Assembly: GCA_017590115.1 (NCBI GenBank)
Contig: JAGGNK010007559.1
Location: 1,944,020-2,008,019 of the forward strand
Length of the DNA stretch: 64,000 nt
Direction: 5' to 3'
DNA from: Montifringilla adamsi
Lineage: Eukaryota; Chordata; Aves; Passeriformes; Passeridae
The translations under genes were made by a program, and so were the position numbers. The notes below the pieces were generated by a model that made no database searches, had not been told where the DNA came from, and was given only the letters and a program-made list of their open reading frames with translations. Shown one piece after another: positions 33,619-45,094 of the stretch (the first letter of the stretch is position 1; each line of letters starts with the position of its first letter).

Positions 33619-35777
33619 CAAATGTTAGGAAATTACTACTAACATGTTTAATAGGTAGAAAAATAGAATTTATCACAAAGAAGTTCAAAAAATTAAAAAC
33701 ATTCAATGCCTGTCATGTTTTGAGGGGCTAATTCCCTTCTCTTTTTTTCCAACATTGAAATAAGACAATTTACACAGTGAAATAAGAAGCTTAGAATGGG
33801 CTAGAACAAGTAACACATGTGAAAATAAATTATTATTAACACATTAAAATATTGTATCCAGAATTTATAAATGAACCTGCAAAAGGGACAAAGTGGTGGC
33901 AGAGGCTGAGGAGAGGGGACCAAGGCTCTGTCACAGCTCTCAGAGCTCCTTAATTCAGGTTTCCAGCTGCTGGGATCGTTGTCCCCTCGTCCCAGGATTT
34001 GCTGTGGAATTCATTAATGAAAACCCTGAGTGGAATTGTAAATAAATTGCAAATGTGCTGGAAAAATGAGTGAAAAAAAGAAAAATGGAAAAATCCCTAA
34101 AGTGGAACTGCAGAATCTTAAAGGTGCAGGGCTGGGCCGGGGGGACCTTGCAGCCCTAAACCCAGCGTGTGTGGATGTGTTTCCACCACAAGAGAAATGC
34201 TCTGTGCAATTTGTTGCCGTCTAAAATTCCATGAGCTGAGGGGGGATTCAGCTCCAGGCCGCTCCAAGACTCCTTGCCATGCCTTAAATCTGTTCCTGCT
34301 CATAAATGTGGCCTGTATTTATTGATTTCTCACAGTTTTTACTTCAGTTTTTTTCTGCTTCCTCACGTATTGTCCTAAATTCTCCTCCTCGTGGCGTTGA
34401 TGGAGCCCCAGGACTTCACCTCCTTCACACCCACGGGCTCATTTTCAAAACCTGCTGCTTAATGCATTATTCTTTATTTTTAAACTTTCCAGGGAGTTAA
34501 AAATAGACCTGATCCTTTTCATTTTCTTATAAATAAAGAGCAGCTCGGGCTCGGGCATTGAGCAGAATCCATTGGTTGGGGAATTCCAGCTGGGGAATGC
34601 ATCAGTTCCCTCCATCAGGGGCTGCTTCTGCTTTTCCAAAAAAATTTCCATCCAAACAGAAGCTGTTTTTTGGGAGTGTGTGATCACCAAAGCCCCTTGA
34701 CCTTTGGGAATTTGCATCTCTGTCTCTTTTTGCCTCATTATTTCCTCTTCTGATCCTCTTGGCTGTTCCAGAAATTCATCTGATCAGAAACCGCTCTTCT
34801 CCAGAAATAATTACTTTTTATTTTTTAACCAGGACTTTTCTTCTTTTCCCTAAATGTTATTCTCCTCGCAGATTAAATATTCAAGTCCATAATTTATGGG
34901 TTTCTGCTCTGAACACTGATGTTCATTGTGTTCATCCACTTAGTGCTGCAGCACAGGGAGAGCTTGTCTTGGATTTGGAAGTAATGAAAACAAATGGTAA
35001 ATGTTGTAAAATCAGTTTTGTGGTAGAAATGGGAATCTGAGTCTTTTTGGCTCCTTCCAAACCATGCTGAATTGGTGGAATGGTAGGTTAGGAATGGTAT
35101 CATTAATCCAAATTAATGATTGCAGCAGCGAGCTGAAAACCAGCTTCTGTTTAATAAAATCAAGGAAAACTGGTGGGACTGGGAAAGCATGGGTGCTTTC
35201 CAGATACCAGGAAAACTGGGAGGTAAAATCACATTAATTGGTGATTTTGACACTCTTACTTTAATCTGGAGTGTCAGAGCTGAAGTCTCACTCCAGCAAA
35301 GATCATCACATGTTTAGAGAGTGAGGAGTGGATTCCTAAATGGATTCCCCAAACCACAGAGCTCAGAGCATCCCTGGTGAAGCCCTAAAAGGAGCAGAGG
35401 TGAAAACAGGACCCTCTCTTCTTCCCAAGGGCTCAGGGGGAGGGAATTGGAAACTAAAACCTGCTGGAAAAAGAACTGCTAGATTGGAGATAAGTGAATA
35501 AAAATACCCTGCCAGCAAGCAGGGACAGCTGGGGCGCTACACCCAACGGCAAGGGTGGAAAACCAGGGCTGGAAAATCAATATCCCCACGGGGAAAAGGC
35601 TTGGCAGGTCCTCACTTCCACCCTGAAGCTCCTGGAACCCACACAACAACACCTTGGGCCGGGCTGTGACCTCAGGGAGAGGATGGGCAGGTTGGGGGAT
35701 TGAAAATTCAGTGCTTGGGGCCATCTGCTCTCCAGATTTCTCTGATTCTCAGCCAGCAGGACTTCAGCACCAGAGGA
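33619..35777. other. Non-coding stretch, no gene seen
   Basis: Complex unique sequence. No repeat, RNA gene or exon was recognised. Open frames up to 97 codons on both strands. Confidence 0.55.
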
Positions 35778-36395
35778 GGAATGAGCATTATTAGGAATGA
35801 GCATTATTGGGAGTGAGGAATGCTTCATTAGGAATGAAGCGTTATTAGGAGTAAGAATTATTAGGAATTAATATTATTGTTATTATTATTATTATAATTG
35901 ATGATTATGCTCAAAATGAGCACTTTAAGGAATGAGCATTATTAGGAATGAACATTATTAGGAATGAGCATATTAAGGAATGAGTATTTTAAGGAATTAT
36001 TACTCCTAATATTAGGAGTTAGGAGTAATATTAGGAATTATTACTCCTAATTACTCCTCGTAATTATTAGGAGTAAGCATTATTAGGAATGAGCATTTTT
36101 AGGAATGAGCATTTTAAGAAATGCACATTTTAAGGAATGAACATTGAGTAACCATTATTAGGAGTGAGCATTTTAAGGAATGAGCATTTTGAGGAATTAT
36201 TACTCCTAATATTAGGAGTAATATTAGGAATTTCTAATACTAGGAATTATTACATCTTATTACTCCTAGTAATTATTATAGGTATGCATTATTAGGTTTT
36301 TTAAGGAATGAGAGTTTTAAGGAATTAACATTTTAAGGAATGAATATTTTAGGGAATGAGCATTTTAAGGAATGAGCATTTTCAAGAATGAGCAT
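35778..36395. repeat. AGGAATGAGCATT minisatellite with perfect palindromes
   Basis: Units of about 15-17 bp ('aggaatgagcattatt' or 'aggaatgagcattttaa') fill about 600 bp. Two inverted blocks contain exact palindromes built from ACTCCTAATATTAGGAGT: 18 bp at 36002-36019, and a version extended to 26 bp at 36198-36223. A pure ATT run lies at about 35872-35895. Confidence 0.93.
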
Positions 36396-38558
36396 TTTCA
36401 GCTTTCTCTTCCCGCAGCTGCTGAAGGAACCTCCCTGTCCTTCAGGGCAGAGGTGGCTGCTCTGCCTCCAGATCGGAAATAATATTAGGGAGAGCTCCGT
36501 GGCTGATTATCCAAAATCAATCTAAAACTGGCATGCATCTGCATCATCCCAGCAGCTGGAATGGTAATAATACCTTAGGAAGATGATAATTCCCACTGCT
36601 TACAAAAATCTCACTGAAATGGGAAATTCTGGCTAAAATGAGGCTGTCAGAGGAGTTTGGGTTTCTTGAAGAATGAATTTTAATTCCTTTTTGGGGTTGG
36701 AAAAGTGTTCAGTGCTGGTCTCATCTTGAGATGATTTTATTCTTTAGCTTGGATTTTATAATGCCTTCCAAAAAATAAATATAAAAATGATTCCACCTCA
36801 TTTCACACATTTCTCAGTCAAAGAAAATAAACCTTGGTAGGAATAATCTATAACTTAATTGAATATATTAATTTTATTGTCTACAGACATTTGAAGATTC
36901 TCCAAAAGTATCAATATCTCATCAATAATTTTCCATTATTAAACTTGAAAATCAGGGGTTTAATATCTGTATCGAGGAGAATCTTATTTTGATGTTACTG
37001 TGGTGATACTGCCCTATCAAAAAATATGTAAGAATTAATCAGCCTCGCCTGGAAACTTAAAATAAAGAACAAAATGTTCATCCTTTGCCTACCACAAATG
37101 TGTGGTGGGAGACAAAGGTAACTGGGATAAAAATAGCAAAAATTGCCTCATTTCACAATCAGATCCATCCTGAAAAAATATTCAGGTTTGTGCTGTTCTA
37201 GGTGGGAGCATCCTGGAGTGCTCTATAAATGGACACAGCATTCCAGGCAGGCTGGCAACCTCCTGGAGCTGAAGGAAACAGCAAAATACCCCGAGTTATT
37301 TGAAATATTTCTGCTTCAATCAAGGCAAGGAACATGGAGTTGTGGAGGGTTTTGGTCTCAGTGAAGGACATTGGCTGGTGAAGTTGAAAAAGTACATCTG
37401 AAGTGAGTTTTTTGTGGGTTAAATGTTTCTAAAATCAGCCCCAAATACTTGGGAAAATTAAGAGAAAAAAATAATTGGAAATTTTAAACATGGGCAATAA
37501 AATGGAAAATCCCAACCTGCTGAACAGGATTCACCCCCAGCACCACACTGGGCAAGGTTCAGTGCTCCAGGTTATTATTGTCCCTGTTGTTGGTGCTATT
37601 TGGGAATTTCCAGGATATCCAAATGTAACTTCAGTCAGCATTGTCAGAAAAAAAAAAAAAGCCACCTATAAACTATTTTAGACTGAAACACATCAACAGC
37701 TCCTCCCGGGGTGCTTTGCAGGGCTCACTCAGGGATGGAGTTAATCTCTCTGTTGGTAAAATAAAACCCCACCACAATATTTAGCTTGCAACTGTGCACT
37801 TCCAGCATGTAAAAATTGACTTAGTTTTCCACAGGGAGAGGGAAAATAGGGAGCAGTTTGTGCTGCAATTCCCAGGTGGCAGAAATGTTCTCTTGCCACT
37901 CTGACAAGAAGTGAAGAGTGAGTGTTCAGCACCTGACAAGTGTTTGTCCTATTAGGATTTTGATGAGTTTCATACAGAGAAAAACAGGCATTATATTAAT
38001 GAAGTGCTGTGCTAAGTGGGCTGCAGCGAGTGGAGCTTATATAAATAAATGTATAAAAACAAAATCAGGGAAGATTAATGCCTCCAGTCGTGAAGGCAAA
38101 TGACTAAGCAAATAAATATGTAAACTGTCAGAGAGTGAGAATAAAGAAATCAAACACAGAAAATTATGTTTTTACAGACACAGCAGAGAAAATTGTCAGG
38201 CTGCATTGCTTATTTAACTGCTGATATTATTGGGAAAATGAACAATGACAATTCCAATTAACTCCTAAAGCTTTCAGATCTGCTTCATGACAGATCTGTA
38301 ACCAGGGTCTTTATTCAGTGCTGCTGGGACTCAATAACGTGGCAGAGGCCATGACCAGGAGCAATTAAGAGCTTTTAATCAAGCTGTATGTGAGCCCTGA
38401 CCCAAAATTCACTGAAATTTGGAATAATCCTTCCCTCAGCCTCGAGCAGTGCTCGCTCCTCTTCTCTAGAACTGCTCCACACAAACCAACCCAGACCCTG
38501 CTCCTGCAGGGAAAGCCCAGTTCTGGTGGCTCCTTGAATTTCCAATGGTGAAACAATT
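36396..38558. other. Non-coding stretch, no gene seen
   Basis: Unique, AT-rich. An A13 run lies near 37648. 37900-38390 is a complex block with two CAGATCTG words (38275-38282 and 38291-38298) eight bases apart. No exon was recognised. Confidence 0.5.
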
Positions 38559-38722
38559 CCCAAAATCCTTTAGGTTGGAAAAGACCTGTGGGGGATCCTT
38601 GAGCCCCAGCTGTGGCTAATCCCCACCTTGTCACCAGCCCAGTGCCACCTCCAGCCCTTCCTTGGGCACTCCACTGCCTTCCAAGGCCTGCCCATCCTCT
38701 CCATGAAGAAATTCCCTCTGAA
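38559..38722 (-). mobile_element. CR1 LINE fragment, reverse orientation
   Basis: The plus strand reads 'aaaatcctttaggttggaaa', 'agacctgtgggggatccttg', 'accttgtcaccagcccagtg', 'ccttccttgggcactccact', 'gcccatcctctccatgaaga', 'aattccctctga'. This is the antisense of the CR1 subfamily that starts with 'aatcctttaggttgga'. Confidence 0.85.
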
Positions 38723-38739
38723 GAGCCCTCTGAGGGTCA

Positions 38740-39060
38740 GTTAAATTGTTTAGGATCTGTATGTGCTGTACATGACACATCTTGGAAGTGTGAAAACGAA
38801 TTGTTGGCGTTTCTCTGCCGGCAATCTCTGGAGAGAGATTTGGCCTCGGCTGCGTCCCAGCTCCAGAGCTGCAGAGCCCTCACTGTTCTGGCCAGGAGTA
38901 CAAACAATTTCCATTGTGCAGCTCAAGCAGAAACAAATATATACAAAGCTGTTGAATCTTGCACTTTGATGTGTTTTCATTTGGCACGGGGAGGTGTAAT
39001 CATTAAACAAATGTGTTTATCTACCCGGGCAACTTTGATCTGGCGTGGGCAGTAAAAGCC
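38740..39060. other. Complex unique block, possible conserved non-coding element
   Basis: A balanced, CpG-containing, non-repetitive block between a CR1 copy and unique sequence. A 147-codon plus frame (38612-39055) runs through it but begins inside the CR1, which argues against a gene. Conservation cannot be judged here. Confidence 0.2.
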
Positions 39061-40323
39061 TCGTTACTGCAGGAGGAGTGTGAGGAGTTCTCTGAGAACA
39101 AAGAGCAGAAAGCTGGTGCTGAGCCTGCCAGGGAGGGATTGCAAAGCCTTTCAGTGCCGTCCAACACCTCCGAGAGGAATTTTTATTCTTTATAATGTAT
39201 CTCTTCCTAATGTACCCCTGGAATCACCCTGTGTTATTAAAGCAAAAGGCGTTTTCATTCCGTTGGGATGAGTCTGGGGGCAAGTCAAGGAGATTTATTG
39301 GGGGCAGATACCAGCTCATCCTACTTCTTGCTGCAGCCAAAAGCCACGTAGGGCTGGATTTATCCAGGTCTGGGTCAGCACTGTGTGCTCAGCTGCATCT
39401 TTAGAAGATTTTGCTGTCTTGAAAGATGAGGGGCTCCTCTCACACCTTCAAACCATAAAGCAAAAGCTGTTACCTCAAGCACTCAATGTCTTCCAGGTCC
39501 ATCATCTGTCAGATTCTCCCATCTGCAAATGGTTCTGGGAGGTGGTGGGGCACAGGGAGTTCATGGGATCACTCTGGTCCAGGTGTGGATAATTTGAGTC
39601 CAAGGCACCGTCAGGGGTGGGTGCAGATTCCCCACAAATCCTCCTTTTGCAGCCCTTCTTTTTTAACGACTTACAAAACCCACTAATCCACTTTCTCTGC
39701 TTTTATTAGGATCTGCAAGTGTCCAAATATTTCCCCATCTGCCTCCTGACTGAACAGAGCGTTGCCTTTCCAGCGCAGTAAATGGAGCATTTATGACATT
39801 CCAAAAGCTGTTGCCCATTAGCAGTTTCTCAGGCTTCGGAGTGTTTTGCAACCCAGCAGTCTGCCTAATGATTGAGGGGAAAACAACATAATCATGTGCT
39901 GACATTCCAAGTGATTTTATAAGCCACTTTTATCTGGGATGCCCTTTTCCTCTCCCTGTGTTGGTCCAAATCTGCTCCATCCACTGCTGCTTTCTGTGGA
40001 GGAGCCCTAGAGGTCCTCCTTCAGCTGCTCTGGAGCTTCCCTCTCGAAGCACATGCCCTCATCCTCCAAAGATAAATGGAATTTAGCTTATGGTAACTGT
40101 TATTAACTGTCCTGAGCCTCCACTGGAATTATCCCCAAGGCACCTTCACTTTTTAATTAAATATATGTTGAACAAGTGAAAACCATGGCTGGCTTTCTGC
40201 TGTGGAGAAGGGATGACATTGCTGGATCATTCACCTGCGGGGCTTAGGTCTAGGTTTAAAATTAGGTCTAGGTTTAAACATTTTTGTGGTGTCCTGCCTG
40301 TCCTGAAGGGCTGGGAAATAACA
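39061..40323. other. Non-coding stretch, no gene seen
   Basis: Complex sequence. 39690-39910 is another non-repetitive block without coding features. Confidence 0.5.
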
Positions 40324-40450
40324 CTTGGAGTCACCGTCCCTGGAAGTCTTTAAAAAAATGAACAGATGTGGGATTTTGTGGTGTGGTTTAGGGGGTGTGG
40401 TGATATTTGGTCAAAGGTTGGACTTGGAGGTCTTTTCCAAGGTCTTTCAG
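40324..40450 (+). mobile_element. CR1 LINE, 3'-end fragment
   Basis: It reads 'cttggagtcaccgtccctgg', 'aagtctttaaaaaaatgaac', 'agatgtgggattttgtggtg', 'tgatatttggtcaaaggttg', 'gacttggaggtcttttccaa'. This is the sense-strand 3' end of CR1, about 125 bp. Confidence 0.85.
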
Positions 40451-43110
40451 AGGTGTCCCAGCTCCCAGGTGTAAAATCTTCTTCCCTGTGTTAGAAAATC
40501 CTGGGTGTTACTTCCAGCTGGGGAGGTTCATTCCCATTAAATTCATTTTTATAAGAATTCCAGAGACATCAGGAGTGTCATGGGCATGTAACTCCCAGAT
40601 GGGAACATCTGGGCTCCTGTGTGGATCAGGAGAGGCCACAGAACCATTTCCCCCTCTTGGAGAAGGTTTGCAGAATGGGAAAAGTCCAAAGAATACCAGA
40701 ATCTTGTAGTCCACATGTTCAGAGCTTCTCCTGCTTCTTCTGGGCACTGGAAATAATCCCAGTTTTTCTGTGGGTGGAAGATGTGCCCCAAATAAGGCTC
40801 AATAAAGTTTCTCAGGGGCTTTGCTGAAGCTGGCATGGGGCAGAGCACATGGCAGAGCTTCTCCCTGATTTCTGAGTTCTGGGGAGGTTAAAAATGTGTC
40901 AAACTGAGCTGCCAGCCCTTCTCCCCAAGGTGGGAAGCCACAGGCACACCCCAAAGTTTGACCTGGGGCTGGTTCCTGTAAGGTTTTCCAAGGAAACCCT
41001 TTGTCAGCTGCACCAAAAACCCAGGCTGGCTAAAACTCACATTTTTGGGCTACTTTTTACCAGAAACAGCCAAAATTATCTTTTGCTGAGCTGAGATTTA
41101 CCTTACAAATAAAGCACAAGTCTATTTAACTGAAATTTTGAGTGTTCTCATCATCCCCAGAGGAGAAGGGGGAAGGAGGTGTAAAAACTAAACAGAATTC
41201 TACCAAGGTGCCCCCACCATGCAAATAAATCCCGCAAAGTCATTTAACAATGTTTTTATTCCTGGTGGATTTCTTTAATCCTTCCAAGAAAAGTTAGAGG
41301 GTCAAAAGCAATGTTCACTTTTGACAGGGTTTTCATGGAAAGTTTGAGGCAGTGGAAAACAATTTCTTGGTTTGTTGTTTGTTTTTTTATTTTTTTTTTT
41401 TTATGTCAGTGATATTTACAATTTGCCAATTCTGTGACATTTTCAGAAATTCCTATACATGCCAGGAAATCCCAAACACCAAAAGTGAGATGCAAACCAT
41501 GGGAATGGAGAAAATAAAATGATAAGGATTGTTTTATCTGGGAGCCAAAGCTGTTACCTTTAAATGAGATTGATCATTCTCAAAACAGATCAACTATTTC
41601 TGTGGGGAAAAGCTTTATAAAGACTATTGTCTTGTTAAACTATGGAAGAGCAGAACTTGAACTCTCTCTTAAGAGCATCTGTCCAAAGTTGTACAATTCT
41701 GTTTATGGTTATCCAACACGAGGCCAAACCACTGGGACTTCAAAAAAAAGATTTTCAGAAGAAAATAGAAACTCTCATTCATTCATTCCAGCAATGAAAT
41801 TGAAAAATAATTAAGTAAATTGAAAAATAAGAAATTATTTCTGCATTGTTATATGTTCATAGTTTCCAGTGTTTAGATGTTAAAATTGTGGTCGGTTTTT
41901 CTTGGTGGCTGAACTAAAGAAAGAATAGAGAAGGGGGAAAAAGGTCCGGAGGGGATTTCATTAAAGTATTAAAAGTTATGAGGGGCACAGCTGTCTGATC
42001 ACTTCATTGTCCCTCAGGGAACAGTCAAGGGGTCAGGATTAATGACAACTACATTTAAAGCATGTCAAAGGGAAAATATCCGACGTGTTTAAGCAGCCTT
42101 TGGAATTAGCGGGCGCAGGAAGCCGCGGGAGGGGACGGTATAGTTTGACTTTTTCAAGGGCTGCATCACTTTATAAACAGCTATAGCTGGGAGGGAATAT
42201 TTATATCCTGACACTTATTTATATCCTGACACTTGACAGCTCCAGAGTGAGCTGCAGGGCTGGGGTTTGGTGGTGGTCAAGCCTTGGCACAAACAAAAGT
42301 TTTGATGAGCAGCAAAGCCCCGCATGCTGCTCACTCACAAATCTAAAGGAAACATGTCTGGAAATTAATAAATTCAATTAAATTTATCTTTTTGAAGAGA
42401 GGCTGATGAGATACAGGAGTCTGAGTGCTAAGTTCAGATTAAGGCATGGCCACCATGAACTCTCTGTACCTGGGTGCTGGTGCCCTGTAGCTCCTCTAGA
42501 CTTTGCCCTGCTGCCACAAAAAAAAAAAAGCAGAATGTACAGAAAAAACCCCAAAATTCAATGTTAATCTTTTCAACACAGCCTGAATCTCCAGAGATAA
42601 TTCCTGTGGCACGCTGCACAGTAAACTGTGAGTAAATGGCTTTTTTTTCCCCCCAGAATTGATCTCTATTGCTTTTGTACCAACACTTAAAACATTACAG
42701 GAGTTAACAAAGAGGCTGAGCTAAGGTACTTGCAAGCAGTGAATAAAATGTTACCTGGAGCAGCCCATGGATGGAAATAAAATCCAGTGTGCTCCTGGGG
42801 TCATTTCTAATCTTGTTTGGCTCCTGAAGAGAACCTGCCTGTCTCCCATCCCTCTGCTGTAGCCAGGGATTGTGAATCAGGCCCAGATTTGCAGGTTATT
42901 AGCTCATCTGTTCTTAGGTGATTAAATAAAGAGTGTAAGACGTGCAAGTCAGAGAAAAAAAAAATTACAGAATGTAGGAAAATTTGTTTCCCCTTCTTCT
43001 AAGGGTTTATTTTTTGCTCAACTCCCTTCTATTCTTTCATTTTCTTGGCATCAGCATCGTTTCCAGAAGTCAAATCCCACGTTAGCCTTTGTTATTTTTA
43101 ATTCTCTCTC
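40451..43110. other. Non-coding stretch with an 18-bp duplication
   Basis: Mostly unique. 42200-42217 and 42218-42235 are an 18-bp tandem pair ('tttatatcctgacact' core). T-rich at 41378-41402. The block 42000-42240 has several CpGs and no repeats. No gene was recognised. Confidence 0.5.
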
Positions 43111-43280
43111 TGCTTCCAGGGATGGGGCAGCCACAGATTCTCTGGGCAACCTGTGCCAGCATCTCACCACCCTCACAGGGAACAACTTCTCCCCAATATC
43201 CACTCTAAATTTACCTTTTTTCAGCTTAAATTCATTCCCCCCTCATCCTACCCCTGCATTTGCATCTTTTTTTACTCCAA
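43111..43280 (-). mobile_element. CR1 LINE fragment, reverse orientation
   Basis: The plus strand reads 'cttccagggatggggcagcc', 'acagattctctgggcaacct', 'gtgccagcatctcaccaccc', 'tcacagggaacaacttctcc', 'ccaatatccactctaaattt', 'ttaaattcattcccccctca'. A well-preserved antisense CR1 body near the 3' end. Confidence 0.92.
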
Positions 43281-43878
43281 AGCTTCTGCAAATTTTGAAA
43301 GCAAAGCATTTATGGAAGTTCGTATTCACTGAAGACCCAACTGCCTTTTATAAAAGTTCTGTCAGATTGTTCTTCTTCTGTTTAAGATTGGGAGTGGGCA
43401 GGAAAATTTAAGCATTTAAATCAAGTACCCTTTCAAATCATTAGTCAAAGCCTGTGGGTTCCTTTTGAGTGTATTGATGGTTTATTCTGGAAATATCCTG
43501 GCAAACAACAGCTTCAAAAAAATTAGCAATTATCCTGGAATTGGAGCTGGCTGGAAGTTATCAAACATGGGCAAAATCAGTGCGAGGGTTGGTGTGGATC
43601 CTACTGCCAGGCTGGAATCAAGCCCCCCTACCAGGGTGCTGAATTTACCTTTAAATATCCCTGAAACTGCTGTGTGTGCCCCTGGAAATTCTGGGTGAGT
43701 TAAAGGCGGAGATATCCCAGGTACCTGACATGTCCTGAGCCCTGAGACAAGGGAAGGGTGGACAGCAGGAGAGAAAACACAAACTTCTCCTGCCTCTGTC
43801 CCACTCAGTCCTTCCAGGGGAGGTACAGGACGAGAAGCTGAGTAATTCCATTCTGTGATGGACAATTGTGGAAGGTGC
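43281..43878. other. Non-coding spacer
   Basis: Unique sequence up to the LTR. The overlapping 77- and 127-codon frames on opposite strands have no recognisable product. Confidence 0.5.
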
Positions 43879-44299
43879 TGATGCCTCAGGATTTTAGCTT
43901 TTATATTTTTCATCTCTTTGTAATCCTGCAGTTCTTCAGTGTGTAACTCTAAACTCCATGTACAGTGTGAGCTGCTGCTCTCCCATGTTGGGCAGACACA
44001 ACAATTCCTCTCCAGGCCTGGCAGTCAAGGACACCTCACTGCCTCAGGCCTGAGAGATGGAAACAAAAGTGAGTTGGGGGGGAAGACTTGGGGAAAATGT
44101 CTTCATTACCTGAAACTGTAATTGGAAGGTGAACCCCCAACATGCAAATGGACCAAACTTATAAAAGTGTCAAAACCCGTGACCCCTTGTCCATTTTCGA
44201 TGGGCCAAAATGTACCTGAAGGCCCTTCAAAAAATAGAACTGCTTTTTATTCTCTGAATTTTGTCTGGCCTCTGTTTTTAGGTAGCCCCAAAGCCATCA
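43879..44299 (+). mobile_element. Solo LTR, family with TGATGCC termini (copy 1)
   Basis: It starts TGATGCC and ends near 'gccatca', giving short terminal inverted repeats. It matches the reverse complement of 59131-59567 along its whole length. TATAAAA lies at 44160-44166. The polyadenylation signal position reads 'caaaaaatag' and looks decayed. The flanking four bases (GTGC and GCAG) do not match, so its target duplication is lost or the ends were rearranged. No internal retroviral genes follow. Confidence 0.85.
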
Positions 44300-44624
44300 G
44301 CAGAAGTGGAAAACAAAAGGGTCAGTGTGTCGGGTGCTGCCAGGGATTCACTCAGCCAGCAGCAGGGCCCTGCAGCAGCAGCAGCTCAGCCCAGCATCAC
44401 CCAGTGCCCTGCTGGGGAACAGGGAGATGGAACAACGTGCCTCTGTGCTGAGTCAAGAGAGCCAGAGCCTCTCTTCCCATGTGCATTGGGTTTGCAGCTA
44501 TGGCAACAGTGCATGCGTGAGGAGAAGGCAGAGCTTAAAATAGGATCTGCTCCTGCTTGGAAAGGGCTGAGAGCAAACACGTGTGGTCAGCCGAGAGCAG
44601 AGAGGGAGGCTCAGCCTTTCCCAG
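44300..44624. other. Spacer between two LTRs
   Basis: A 325-bp GC-richer segment with short CAG runs. It has no primer-binding-site match that I can see and no gag or pol similarity, so it does not look like a provirus interior. Confidence 0.5.
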
Positions 44625-45094
44625 CGATGCCTTCAGTTTAACTTCCATGTTTTCCACATTCTGTACTGCTCTGGTAACTCTGAACTCCATATAAAGTGTC
44701 AGCAAGTTCTCCTCACAGCTCAGGCACACAGAACAATCCTTTTCCAGCTCAGAACCAAGGACACCGCTGCAGCTTCAGGCCCAAAAAGTGCAAACAAGAA
44801 AAAGGCCCAAAAGGCCCAAAAAGTGCAAACAGCAGGGAATTGAGGAGAGCAACCTGGGAGGATGGGACTGCAGAACCTGGAGCTGTGATTGGACAATTAA
44901 CCCCAATATGGAAATGGACCAAAACTTATAAAATTGTGAAAACTCGTGACTCTCAGTCCATCTTGGACCTGGGTGTAGCCCTGGCTGGGCTCTTGCACTG
45001 CCCAAGGTGGATCCTTTGAGGCCTTTTAATAAATCCCTGCTTTATTCCTTTAACTCTGTCCAGCCTCTGTTCCAGGCAGCTTCTTTAGGAATCA
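44625..45094 (+). mobile_element. Solo LTR, related family, with 4-bp target duplication
   Basis: The 470-bp element starts CGATGCC and ends 'ggaatca'. CCAG flanks it on both sides (44621-44624 and 45095-45098). It is related to 43879-44299: both share 'aactctgaactccat' or its variant, a TATAAAA (here 44927-44933) after 'ggaccaaaac', and the end 'cagcctctgtt'. It keeps AATAAA at 45028-45033 and an ATTGG motif near 44888. An internal 'ggcccaaaaagtgcaaaca' unit is duplicated at about 44778-44831. A 4-bp duplication is usual for gammaretrovirus-like (ERV1) elements. Confidence 0.9.

Noticed and set aside
38612..39055. 147-codon plus-strand open frame
   Set aside because: Begins inside an antisense CR1 fragment and has no recognisable motif.
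44300..44624. Interior of a provirus between two LTRs
   Set aside because: Only 325 bp, no gag/pol-like frame, and the second LTR has its own CCAG target duplication.
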